From positions 46,890,854-46,954,853 of the forward strand of contig OX411551.1 of assembly GCA_948146395.1 (NCBI GenBank): a DNA stretch of 64,000 bases, in the 5' to 3' direction. How positions within the stretch are numbered: the first letter of the stretch is position 1; every line of letters begins with the position of its first letter. The stretch is from Fragum whitleyi. Lineage: Eukaryota > Mollusca > Bivalvia > Cardiida > Cardiidae. The notes beneath the pieces are model-generated. The model did not search any database. It was not told the DNA's origin and saw only the letters and a list, made by a program, of their open reading frames with translations. Shown piece after piece: positions 13,001-19,928 of the stretch. The position numbers were made by a program, and so were the translations under genes.

Positions 13001-16000
13001 GTTTACATGTAATAAAAGTCCAAAGGCTGTCAAACATACACCAATTCCATTGTCCATGAAAACATTCATGTATTTTCCACACTTCATCCCACTTCTGAGT
13101 TTGGAAATTAACCAAGCACTCCTTTGATGTTTGTCTTTCCTCCAGAATTCACTTCTTACATTTTGAACACAGTCATATGTGAATTTGTCTATGCAGGAGT
13201 TTCTACAGTTACACTGGTTGGTTATGTCTTCAAGAATACAGTTTGGGTCCAATGCTCTTCTCTGTAGACCTTTACTCAGATAGATTGGAGCTGTAAGAAA
13301 AAAAAAACAGACTAGAGGCACCTGATTTGCTCAATGAGTCTGAATCTTCTGATAATGATCATTAAACCCCTTCGTCTGTGTTTGTGAACATTTCCAAAAC
13401 GCAAGACAATGATCTAAGACAACTATTTTGTGTACACAAAAACTAGACTTTAATTCTCAAAGATAAGCTTGAATTTGTTATTCCAATATATTCGGTAATG
13501 CAAATGATAATGACAAGATGATCTAAATATAGGCCTAACTTGATGAATATTTATGACCCAAAACATTTTCTGCACATGGCCAAAATCTCATTTCAACTCA
13601 AAGGTTTACAAGTAATGAAATTTCGGTTTCAGTCTTGACCTTTTTTTAACAGAACGTTCGAGATTGATTTTTCCAAAGGCGTTACTCCCATTACACACAA
13701 TATGCAAGTGCGTAATAAAATTAAATCCTCTATCGAAAAATGTTGTTAATGAATGATCATAACATTGAAACCTCAGCTTTCTAAAGCTGTAGTTAAAATG
13801 TTTTGATTATGCACCAACGCTCAAATCGAAATCATGGAAATGGGAGCTGACGGACGACATTCATCTTTTGCCACATCTACTCTATATTTGAGAGCGTATG
13901 AATTTCAAAATCCTAGTTACGGCTGTGCTTTCCTTGCCAAGACTATCCAAATATGACATATAAACAGGGGTGTGGAAATACGAGTTTTCTCCACTTGTCC
14001 CTGGACAAGTAAAAGTGGATTTTCTACTCGTCCATGATCAAAATGAACTTGTCCGCGAAAGAGTAAATAGAAAAAAATGAAAAAAAAACATAGCCTTTTG
14101 ATGAAGAAAATGCTGGTATCCAGCATTTTCTTGATCAAAAGGCTATGTTTTTTACCCTATGATATGAACATTAGGATGATTTCTCTCTGAATTCTTTTAA
14201 GTAACATTCCAAGATTTGCCCTGGTTTTTACTTGTCCTTGGACAAGTGGCTTAGAAAAATTGACTTGTCCTCAAGTACAAAAGCCCGAGTCGGACAAGTC
14301 GGGCATGGGAATTCCACACCCCTGCATATAAATCAATTCATCCTGCCTGAAAAACTTGTAAGTTTGAAATATTTCTATTTGAAAGCAAATTAATCCTGAA
14401 TAAATAAAAAGTGAAACTGTCCCTGCTAGTCTTTTTCCCTGTAAATGCAGACTGGGGCTGTTAGAGAATGAAAATGCTCTTCAGAAAGGAGGAGTACTAA
14501 CCTAAACACACAATACAGTAAAACATGTATTAATCAACCACTTAAGGGACCTCCAAAAAGCAGTAATTAAAGAGAATGGTCCCTTGGTATCTGTTCTGCT
14601 TACAAATTAGAAAGATAATTTTACTTGAATATGTACATCTTTTCAAATTTCTCATTCATCATATTTGGTTAAACACAGTAGAATCGTCTCACTGTGTTAT
14701 AACAACACATGATTCACTTTCAATAATTTTTAGACCAATACTATCTGCCGGTACTTTTTAAGTTATTTTGAGTATAAGACGGGGATTTTGAAAATGGTTG
14801 CTTAATAAAAGTGGTTGCTTAGTAGACATAGTTGCTTGAGCAAGACATACTGTACTTTTTAGCGTGAATGATCTATCCTCACGAGAAATTAATTCAACTC
14901 AAACAATTATATTTCCTTGAGATTGAAGTTTTAAACTGATGACTTAAGAGTGTTAACAAGGATTTTCTAATTAAACTTTCACTTAGCCCCTTTCCTCAAT
15001 TGATGAATTAGTCCCTTTTTAAAAGAAACCATCCTTGTGAGAGTTTAACCATTCCAGGCAAGTTTAATGGCAATGGGATGAAAATTGTGGACCTTAGAGC
15101 ATTAAAGGGGATTATCTAATTAAATTTAGGGTACCAAAGAATGATTTAAGTGAATTTTGGTTGATATCTATCAGATAGGTTCTGAGAAATGAATTTCAGA
15201 GTTTCACTGTACAGGGCTCTTGTGTGACTCTAAACCAGGGATTTGACCCCCAAAAATGAAAAATCCAATTTTGACCCATAAATATTCCAGTCTGGAGGGT
15301 CATTTTCACTCATAAAAGTTTCAGCTTGATATTGGTACAAATTGTAAATTGATTAAAAACAATGGTCTCCTTTATATCTTCATATAAATCTCTTATAGAG
15401 ATATGAAGGAGGGGGTTGAAAAAGTCATTAAGCATTAACAATAAATATTTACTTATGGTCCACTTATCCTATTGGTTTGACCCCCTCAACAGCAGTTTTG
15501 ACACGTAAAAAATCACAGCCAAAGGGTCAATAACCCCTGACATTCAAAAGCTAGCACAAGCCCTGACTATATTGTATAAACTAGAAAGCCATGAACGGCT
15601 TGTGTCACTCCACAGGCTTGAAATTCTTGTAAAAGCAAATAAAAGTTTTGACTAGATTTTTAGATATTTTGGGTTTTACTGATGTTGAAAACAATTTTCA
15701 AAGTTTCAACTATATAACATATAGAGAAATGACCTCCGCCCATAAAGGACACATTTTTCATCCAATCAAAATAATTTTTGGCTGCTTGATAATGGGTCAC
15801 CCAAAGATCCTACCAAAAATGTTTGGTTGAAATCCATCAATTACATTCTGAGAAAATGATTTTCAAAGTTTCCACTATATAACATATTGAGAACTGACCT
15901 CCGCCAATAAAATACATATTTTTCATCCGATCACAATTATTTTTGGAAGACTGTTAAAAGGTCACTCATGGATCATTCAAGTAAAATTTAGTTGATATCC

Positions 16001-18369
16001 ATCAATTACATTCTGAGAAAATGATTTTCAAAGTTTCCACTATATAACATATAGAGAAATGACCTCTGCCCATAAAATGCATATTTTCAATCCTATCACA
16101 ATAATTTTTTGTAGACTGATAAAGGATCACCCAAGGATCATTCATGTAAAATTTGATTGGAATCCATCATTAGAATCTGAGAAAACTCACTTTTTACCAT
16201 ATTTGGAAATTAGCCACGCCCATAAAATCCACGTTTTTCATTGGATCAAAATTTCTTGAACAACTTTGAAAGAGAGTCACCCAAGGATCATTCCTGTGAA
16301 GTTTGGTTGAAATTCATCCAGTAGTTTCTGAGGAGAAGATTTTTAAAGAAAAAGTTTACGACCGGACGCACGGACGCACTGACGGACGCACAACGGACAC
16401 AACGCCATGACAATAGCCCCAGTGGCTTTCAGCCAGTGGAGCTAAAAAATACAATTTTGACCCCTAAATTTTCTAGTCTGGAGGGTCAGTTTGACTCCTA
16501 AAATTTTCAGCTTGATATTGCTACAAATTATAAATTGAATAGAATTAATTGTCCCTTTAAATTTTCATAAGATATTCATAATTCATATGAATCTCTTATA
16601 GACATATGAAAGAGACTGTTGAAAAAGTCAATAAGAATTTACAAGAAATATTTACTTAAAGATCCACTTATTCTAATTGGGATGACCCCCTCAACAGCAG
16701 GTTCGACCCCTAAAAAATCACAGTCAAGGGGTCAATAACTCCTGAAGTACAAATGCCAGCACAAGCTCTGACTATATTTAATATAGAGAAATGACCCCTG
16801 CCAATAAAAGACATATTTTTCATCTAATCACAATATTCTTTTGTAGACTTATAAAGGGTCACCCAAGGATCATTCCTGTGAAATTTGCTTAAAATTCATA
16901 CAGTTGCTAAAAATAAGAGGTTTCTTAAGAAAAAGTTTACCACCTGACCGCTGAAGCAAGACAATAGCCCAAGTGGCTTTTGACCAGTCAGGGCAGTGGG
17001 GCTAAATATTGTTATTTAATTTCTAAATATCTGATATATCCTAGGTGAATTATTACTTATTTTGTGCTTAATGTGATAATTTGTTAAGATCTATCAAAGC
17101 AATTACCTTTTCTAATTGGTGACCTTGGTATAAGAGGTGTGGCAACCACAGAAGAGATCTGTTCTGTATCTATTACCAGAGCACCTGTTCCCTTTCTTGG
17201 TGTACTTGTAAGAAAACATGCATCTTTGCCAAAGTTCGAATATCCACTAGTTTCTGAATAACTTCCAAGCTCCATATCTGTTGAAGTTGTAGGCTCAGGT
17301 GCGTCCAATAAAGATATTCCAATTGGGTCAATAGACATATCACTTATGAAGGAGTCATCCTTTTCACTTGAGTTATGATTTAATTCTAATGATATTCCAA
17401 GAGGATCAACAAAAGATTCATGTTGTAGTTCTAAAGATATTCCAAGAGGATCATCAAAAACTGGGGAATCTGCATATGTTGAATTTGCAGAGCAATCATT
17501 GAATTCTCTTCTACTGCAGCTTTTCTGGTCCTGTGGAATGAAATATCCCGTATTAATTTTTTGCAAAATGAATTTTTTACTTTCCAATATGTTAGATAAC
17601 CATATCTTCCTTTATTTTGTAAAAAATTCAGCATATCTTTCCATGCAATAAAAGAAGTTTAAAGAACTGGGCAGGTTTAGCTGACAAAAAATGTGTTGAT
17701 AAACACAACAGTGCCTCTGCTCATCAATTTTAAAATCAGGAGGAGACCTTGTTCCCAACTTGTCATTTCTAAAACATCATGCAATTGTTAAAGTAGACTG
17801 AAAATTCAAGGTGAAATTATCCTTCTTTTTACTAAGTAATTTAAATTTTCATAGAACACCTATCAAATCCAACAGTGCTCATACTTCCATGAATCCTAAA
17901 TTAAGCAGTCCCTTAAACACTACTGGAGTTATGCACAGCCTCAAAATTTTAGTTATAAGTCATATATTCATTTCTCATTGGGAAATGAAAATAACAGATA
18001 CAGTGGGTCTTTATTTTAAGATTTACAGTTACCTTACACAACACATGTACCTAGAAATAAGGGATTTTAGTGGATTTTACAGTTTTACCAATTTCATGTG
18101 ATTTATATGGTAATCTAAAAATAATTTTTTCACAGATGTTCATTTTTCTAGATCTGTCATCAAAATATAGTGAAAACATTACTGAAATTACAGTAAGTAA
18201 CTCTAATTGACAATTCACGGAAATATGGTCACTCACGGAAAAAAGGTACAACAGGATAATAGAGCGAACATTTTAGTGTACGAAATACCTGCTCTTTGTT
18301 CAGAATAACAAAGCGTTTTTCAATGTCCCCATCAAAAACTGTTAATAGATTAATTTCATTGGTTGTCAT
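365..18369 (-). CDS. Gene A: DUF7869-type, transposase-like protein (9 exons)
   Basis: Nine exons join with canonical GT-AG sites and matching phases into one uninterrupted frame of about 766 residues: 18289-18369, 17107-17530, 12713-13290, 10777-10898, 8497-8588, 6705-6745, 4694-4855, 3658-3771, 365-1051. Visible in order: a low-complexity acidic N-terminus with three DPLGISL-type repeats (residues 54-101), Cys residues at 186/195/197/201, an FW motif, a Cys pair at 368/371, then IIDGMDQ (D428), LQADN with ENKN (D512, E517) and SGHTHEDID (547-554). From memory these are signatures of DUF7869 proteins, uncharacterised and common in invertebrates. The spaced acidic motifs resemble an RNase H-like DDE core, so a transposon origin is an inference. 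The long introns and lack of stops argue for a retained host gene rather than a fresh transposon copy. Biochemical role unknown. Confidence 0.8.
1240..1475 (+). repeat. Dispersed repeat copy, family R (..gccagtggagct)
   Basis: One short unit: the 'caatccaaatttctt..aaggaacatt..aagtttcgtt..cagcccaatggttt' block, then 'gaggagaagatg', then the GACGGAC-type stretch and the terminus 'gacaatagcttgctgg..gccagtggagctt'. The same order recurs in at least six other places in the window, in both orientations. Confidence 0.65.
1560..2525 (+). repeat. Long family R copy with internal tandem units
   Basis: Several diverged units of about 150 bases, each with 'gaaatgacctctgccc..cataaagg..atttttcatctgatcaca..gataa..' and 'tgaaatttggttgaaatc', ending near 2521 in 'cagtggagct'. 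It lies in the last intron of gene A and carries no coding potential. Confidence 0.6.
2965..3245 (+). repeat. tRNA-derived SINE, degenerate
   Basis: The head 'ggttaggacagttggtaacacg' matches a tRNA A box and 'gggatcgtggtttt' is a decayed B box. The body ends with 'gttaaaacccaatttaacaattg', the tail type of other SINEs in this window. Confidence 0.5.
3658..3771 (-). CDS. Gene A exon 8, second acidic motif
   Basis: Acceptor CCACAG, donor GAG-GTGAGT. 38 codons (501-538): NQLPAVLFLQADNCYRENKN then RYVFGFCEYLVRLSIFDE. LQADN..RENKN is the most recognisable family motif and probably carries the second acidic position. A longer chance frame on the same strand overlaps it in another register. Confidence 0.85.
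3800..4325 (+). repeat. Family I repeat interrupted by an insertion
   Basis: Homologous by eye to the 340-base blocks at 15220-15570 and 16445-16775 (shared 'tttgacccac', 'caacttgataattctgcaaatta', 'aaaagctagcacaag'). The right part is split off by the foreign family G segment at 4092-4250, so this is a nested insertion. Confidence 0.5.
4092..4250 (-). repeat. Family G repeat ('gtgtttcacaaacacatcttgt')
   Basis: Starts with 'aacaagaggtgtttgtgaaacatgattgccccc' (reverse orientation) and contains a short GACA/GACG microsatellite at 4193-4226. It is one copy of a dispersed family seen again at 46.1, 48.8 and 56.2 kb. Confidence 0.55.
4694..4855 (-). CDS. Gene A exon 7
   Basis: Acceptor CTTTTCCAG, donor CAG-GTAAGT. 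Exactly 54 codons in phase 0, residues 447-500: IINPAVLLKTHITGVISHGH... with EYPHDPNLTINVLSKTI. The hydrophobic and histidine-rich pattern between the first and second acidic motifs is typical of DUF7869 sequences as I recall them. Confidence 0.8.
4980..5443 (+). repeat. Family R copy
   Basis: Two units with 'cccagtggttgaggagg..tttaaagatttcgggctcaaaataagcccaaccctg' and the standard end 'ctccagtggagctta'. It lies in the gene A intron upstream of exon 7. Confidence 0.6.
5444..6700. other. Intron, nothing recognised
   Basis: AT-rich gene A intron. Diverged 'tttgaccta' and 'cctctagagtgtctg' stretches (5890-6330) suggest an old dispersed repeat, but I cannot define its ends. Confidence 0.4.
6705..6745 (-). 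CDS. Gene A exon 6 (41-base micro-exon)
   Basis: Acceptor TTTCTCCAG, donor AAG-GTAAAT. It encodes only (S)KTDLPHFTGRQAK, continuing IIDGMDQ from the previous exon. The split Ser codon and phase-0 end fit on both sides. It is too short to be found as an ORF; it is supported by phase and by the expected family sequence after the DGMDQ motif. Confidence 0.75.
6746..7327. other. Intron, nothing recognised
   Basis: AT-rich gene A intron between the 41-base exon 6 and a small TTAA-bounded element. No exon-like segment seen. Confidence 0.4.
7328..7556. mobile_element. TTAA-bounded MITE with internal hairpin
   Basis: Terminal inverted repeats TTAACCCTTTGCTGTTT (7328) and, at the other end, AAACAGGAAAGGGTTAA (ending 7556) delimit 229 bases. 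The centre (about 7392-7440) is a near-perfect hairpin whose stem includes GAAGAAATTGCTT. TTAA at both ends suits a piggyBac- or Kolobok-type target site; the superfamily is an inference. Confidence 0.65.
7560..7735 (+). repeat. Degenerate family R fragment
   Basis: Contains 'gggtcacctaaggaacatt..ccaagtttccttaaaatctgcccattggttta' and a decayed 'gactgactcacgcatgacgg' end. It directly abuts the MITE at 7328-7556. Confidence 0.5.
7736..8496. other. Intron, nothing firm
   Basis: Gene A intron. A short open stretch near 7857-7921 on the minus strand looks exon-like but no splice combination keeps the gene A frame through it. Confidence 0.4.
8497..8588 (-). CDS. Gene A exon 5, first acidic motif
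   Basis: Acceptor TATTTCAG, donor AGT-GTAAGT. It encodes LERTYYYAKRM...YLSLIIDGMDQ (residues 403-432). IIDGMDQ looks like the first beta strand and first acidic residue of an RNase H-like core. Both boundary codons (Met 402, Ser 433) are split and are completed exactly by the neighbouring exons. Confidence 0.8.
8820..9977 (+). repeat. Family R-like tandem repeat ending in GGTGAGCT hairpin
   Basis: At least four units of roughly 150 bases built on 'aagtttggtttaaat..cccaatggttactgaggagaag..agatttcagggtcaaaa'. The 3' end is the hairpin 'agctcaccttgagcagg..gtgcttaggtgagct' at 9954-9975, the same terminus as the elements at 57.68 and 63.44 kb. Confidence 0.6.
9978..10776. other. Intron, nothing recognised
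   Basis: AT-rich intron sequence of gene A without exon signals or clear repeats. Confidence 0.4.
10777..10898 (-). CDS. Gene A exon 4, Cys pair
   Basis: Acceptor TTGTTACAG, donor AAT-GTAAGT. It reads TNSFAQCTKCASLQMM... through HNKRQ and ends with two bases of a Met codon (residues 362-401). The CxxC before a helical stretch matches the cysteine pair that precedes the core in DUF7869-type proteins. The frame has no alternative without stops. Confidence 0.8.
11195..11435 (+). repeat. tRNA-derived SINE copy, decayed head
   Basis: Contains 'gttggatccc' as a B-box remnant and the conserved body 'aaataccaggaatccattgttaggtgctccag..gatataactga..tgttgaaagtgac', then a short CAAT tail. Same family as 22.2, 44.3, 47.5 and 51.1 kb. 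Confidence 0.65.
11436..12300. other. Intron, weak repeat traces
   Basis: Gene A intron. 'cattgaccttgtgtgtgaccttgatc' near 11850 and GACAGACA near 11990 suggest a decayed family G repeat; otherwise nothing. Confidence 0.35.
12300..12660 (+). mobile_element. Foldback element with 127-base palindrome
   Basis: The segment 12495-12621 is an inverted repeat: 'tacttagtgtattg..gaaaaaaatatctaactcgg' on the left mirrors 'aacctcgttagatattttt..caatacactaagta' on the right, around a short CAGAG loop. The flank and left arm (about 12330-12560) are homologous to 62560-62770 in reverse orientation. Confidence 0.6.
12713..13290 (-). CDS. Gene A exon 3, Cys-rich and FW segment
   Basis: Acceptor TTTCTTACAG at 13291-13293, donor AAG-GTAATC at 12712. 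It begins with two bases completing an Ala codon and encodes residues 170-361. It holds the cysteines of NCILEDITNQCNCRNSC, the FW motif (EFWRKDKHQRSAWL), and a region ending SSFYRLWKNHFPTVKVKK. In the family as I remember it, the CxC..C plus FW block forms the N-terminal part, before the catalytic-like core. Confidence 0.85.
13597..14410. repeat. Duplicated block, copy 1 (interrupted by a hAT MITE)
   Basis: From 'ctcaaaggtttacaagtaatgaaatttcgg' to 'taatcctgaataaataaaaa' this block closely matches 19494-19928. The only large difference is the 13965-14324 insertion. It lies in a gene A intron just upstream of exon 3. A shorter core (the ACGCAAGTGCGT..gatcataacat part) recurs at 19.08, 19.19 and 24.56 kb. 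Confidence 0.75.
13965..14324. mobile_element. hAT-type MITE with 8-base target duplication
   Basis: A 360-base element begins CAGGGGTGTGGAA and ends TTCCACACCCCTG, flanked by the perfect 8-base duplication CATATAAA (13957-13964 and 14325-14332). The paralogous block at 19.84 kb has the site uninterrupted. An 8-base duplication with CAGGG termini is diagnostic of hAT elements. A perfect-looking internal palindrome (about 14085-14152, 'acatagccttttgat') sits in the middle. No transposase is encoded. Confidence 0.9.
14411..15090. other. Possible degenerate inverted-repeat element in intron
   Basis: 'atacagtaaaacatgtatt' near 14513 and the complement of 'gacatactgtactttt' near 14845 could be decayed terminal repeats, with 'gttgctta' repeated near 14790-14840. 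Otherwise plain AT-rich intron. Confidence 0.3.
15090..16447 (+). repeat. Long family R array in gene A intron
   Basis: After a first part disrupted by the family I block, at least four tandem units of about 160 bases carry 'gtttccactatataacatat..gaaatgacctc..cccataaa..tttttcatcc..tcac' and 'atccatcaattacattctgagaaaatgattttcaaa'. The end has GGACGCACGGACGCACTGACGG-like sequence and 'ttcagccagtggagcta' at 16430-16446. Confidence 0.65.
15220..15570 (+). repeat. Family I block, copy 1
   Basis: About 340 bases from 'accagggatttgacccccaa' to 'aaaagctagcacaagccctgac'. It is strongly similar to 16445-16775 in the same orientation and to the interrupted copy at 3.8-4.3 kb. Confidence 0.6.
16445..16775 (+). 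repeat. Family I block, copy 2
   Basis: Same order of segments as copy 1: 'tctagtctggagggtca', 'cagcttgatattg', 'gaatctcttatagacatatga', 'gaccccctcaacagcag', 'ccagcacaagctctgac'. It directly follows the end of a family R element. Confidence 0.6.
16780..17007 (+). repeat. Short family R copy
   Basis: One unit with 'aatagagaaatgacccctgccaataaaagacat' through 'aagtttacc..gacaatagcc..aagtggctt..cagtggggcta'. It ends 100 bases from gene A exon 2. Confidence 0.55.
17107..17530 (-). CDS. Gene A exon 2, DPLGISL repeats
   Basis: Acceptor TTCCACAG, donor AG-GTAATT, residues 28-168 plus one base. Ser/Asp-rich and probably disordered. It contains three copies of the heptad D-P-(L/I)-G-I-S-L, the first two followed by E-L-(Q/N)-H. 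The open frame extends a little past the acceptor on the 5' side but holds no ATG there, so it needs an upstream exon; 18289-18369 supplies one in phase. Confidence 0.75.
17531..18288. other. Gene A intron 1
   Basis: AT-rich intron between exon 1 and exon 2. No repeat family or additional exon recognised. Confidence 0.5.
18289..18369 (-). CDS. Gene A exon 1 (start codon)
   Basis: The ATG at 18369-18367 opens 27 codons beginning MTTNEINLLTVFDGDIEKRF and ends ...NKEQ before the donor GTATTT. It ends in phase 0, which fits the next exon at 17530 exactly. The acidic, coding-like composition and the CRE-like and ETS-like sites 100-130 bases upstream support it as the first coding exon. Confidence 0.7.
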
Positions 18370-18560
18370 TGGGTTTCATTTTTAGGATACTCGCGACACA
18401 TAAGCACTATCCCGAACGCTATGCTGTTGAAATAATGTATAACTATCATGTTGCAGACAATCGTTGTGACGTCAAATGCAAAAACACCACATCCGGCATT
18501 CTAAGGAAATCATTCGGAACATCGCCCGGATTTTTCCGTAATTTGGAAAGTAGACTGGTC
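18370..18560 (-). promoter_or_regulatory. Probable gene A promoter
   Basis: Directly upstream of the gene A start codon. A perfect CRE-like TGACGTCA lies at 18467-18474 and an ETS-like CCGGATGT (minus strand) at 18489-18496. No convincing TATA box is present. Base composition changes here from AT-rich intron to GC-richer, CpG-containing DNA. The assignment rests on position and motif matches only. Confidence 0.4.
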
Positions 18561-19000
18561 CCAGTGTCGACTATCATAATGCTTCATATATGAGACGACA
18601 GTAGAAAAAGTCTAATGGCCGAAGGATTCCCGAGTCAGGAAATGTCCGAAGAATGATCAGAGTGACATTCCCGGCTCATTCGGAACAACGATCGGACTTT
18701 TCCGTCAATCGGGAACCCTCGGCGATTCTACGGAATAGACAGTTTGCGGAAAAGTCCGAGCGATGTTCCGAATGGAAAAGCCCACTCGGGAACCCTCGGC
18801 GATTCTTCGGAATAGACAGTTTGCGGAAAAGTCCGAGCAATGTTCCGAAATGTACTAGTAAAGGCCTTGCAACAGTTACGAGTGAATTAAGTTCTAGTCC
18901 GTAGAAAAGCCGTCGAATCCCGGCTGTCTCCATTCGGCTGATTCCGACTGGGTTGTCCTCACTCGGGAATCTTCGGCTATTCTACGGAATATATCGTTTC
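18490..19000. repeat. CpG-rich cluster of direct and inverted repeats
   Basis: A 28-base motif starting CATTCGGAACATCGC and ending TTTTCCG occurs four times: forward at 18511-18538 and 18677-18704, reverse at 18747-18774 and about 18824-18851. Part of it lies in a 76-base direct tandem duplication (18710-18785 and 18786-18851). A diverged third piece is near 18950-18990. The GC and CpG content stand out from the rest of the window. Both strands stay open for about 80 codons, but the frames look like repeat by-products. Confidence 0.6.
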
Positions 19001-19069
19001 CTACTGGAATTGCAGTTTGCTTACTTAACCAACGTCCCATCCGAACACATGTTGTAAGGCAGGGACTAT

Positions 19070-19320
19070 CAACACGCACATTACGCAAGTGCGTATTAGA
19101 AATAAATTCTCTTTCCAAAAATGGCGTTTATGAATTGTCATAACATCGAAAAGTCAGTTTATTTAAGCTGTTGCAACGATGTTTTGATTATCACCAACGC
19201 ATGTGCGAAATAGAAATAAATCCTCTTTCGAAAAATGTCACTAATGAATGATCATAACATCGAAACTACAGCTTATTATTTTTATTTAGTGAGTTCCTAC
19301 TTTCTAGCAATGTTTTGTCA
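19070..19320 (+). repeat. Tandem cores of the ACGCAAGTGCGT repeat
   Basis: Two copies of the core ('acgcaagtgcgt..aataaattctctttccaaaaatg..gtcataacatcgaaa' at 19081 and 'gcatgtgcgaaatagaaataaatcc..gatcataacatcgaaactacagctt' at 19198), related to the start of the 13.6 and 19.5 kb blocks and to 24.55 kb. Confidence 0.55.
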
Positions 19321-19349
19321 ATGGATATTTCTTATGAACGAAGCCTTAC

Positions 19350-19414
19350 CGTTCAACCATTAATTGATCAATCATATTTTTGATGTTTTCATCTACAGAA
19401 AAGTCAGATCCCAT
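19350..19414 (-). CDS. Candidate first exon of unknown transcript
   Basis: ATG at 19414-19412 in good context (TTCCATGG) opens MGSDFSVDENIKNMIDQLMV and ends phase 2 at a strong donor (GAACG-GTAAGG). The frame is open further upstream to 19492 with basic, coding-like residues (KVRKWSRKIKKN). Its phase does not fit gene A exon 2 or 3, so it is either an alternative start through an unseen exon, a separate gene, or chance. Confidence 0.25.
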
Positions 19415-19493
19415 GGAACAATTCTTCTTTATCTTTCGAGACCATTTTCTGACTTTCTGAATTTTTCCGTTTTCATCTTTAGAAGGTTCATCT

Positions 19494-19928
19494 CAAAGGC
19501 TTACAAGTAATGAAATTTCGGTTTTAGTCTTTACCTTTTTTTAACAGTACGTTCAAAAAGATTGATTTTTCCAAAGGCGTTACTCCCACTACGCACAATA
19601 TATATGCAAGTGCGTAATAAAAATAAATCCTCTATCGAAAAATGTTGTTAATGAATGATCATAACATTGTAACCTCAGCTTTCTAAAGCTGTAGTTAAAA
19701 TGTTTTGATTAGCACCAACGCTCAAATCGAAATCATGGAAATGGGAGCTATCCCAGTCCACATCTACTATATATTTGAGAGCGTATGAATTTCAAAATCC
19801 TAGTTACGCATGTGCTTTCCTTGCCAAGACTATCCAAATATGACATATAAAATCAATTCATCCCGCCTATAAACTTGTAAGCTTCAAATATTTCTATCTG
19901 AAAGAAAACTAATCCTGAATAAATAAAA
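19494..19928. repeat. Duplicated block, copy 2 (empty hAT site)
   Basis: Closely similar to 13597-14410 but without the hAT MITE: here 'gacatataaaatcaattcatcc' is continuous at about 19840-19861. It lies next to the candidate minus-strand exon at 19350-19414. Confidence 0.75.

Noticed and set aside
13917..14138. 73-codon minus-strand frame
   Set aside because: It falls inside the hAT MITE and crosses its left border.
18653..18933. Overlapping 83- and 85-codon frames on both strands
   Set aside because: Explained by the GC-rich repeated sequence that lacks stop codons; residue content is repetitive on both strands.
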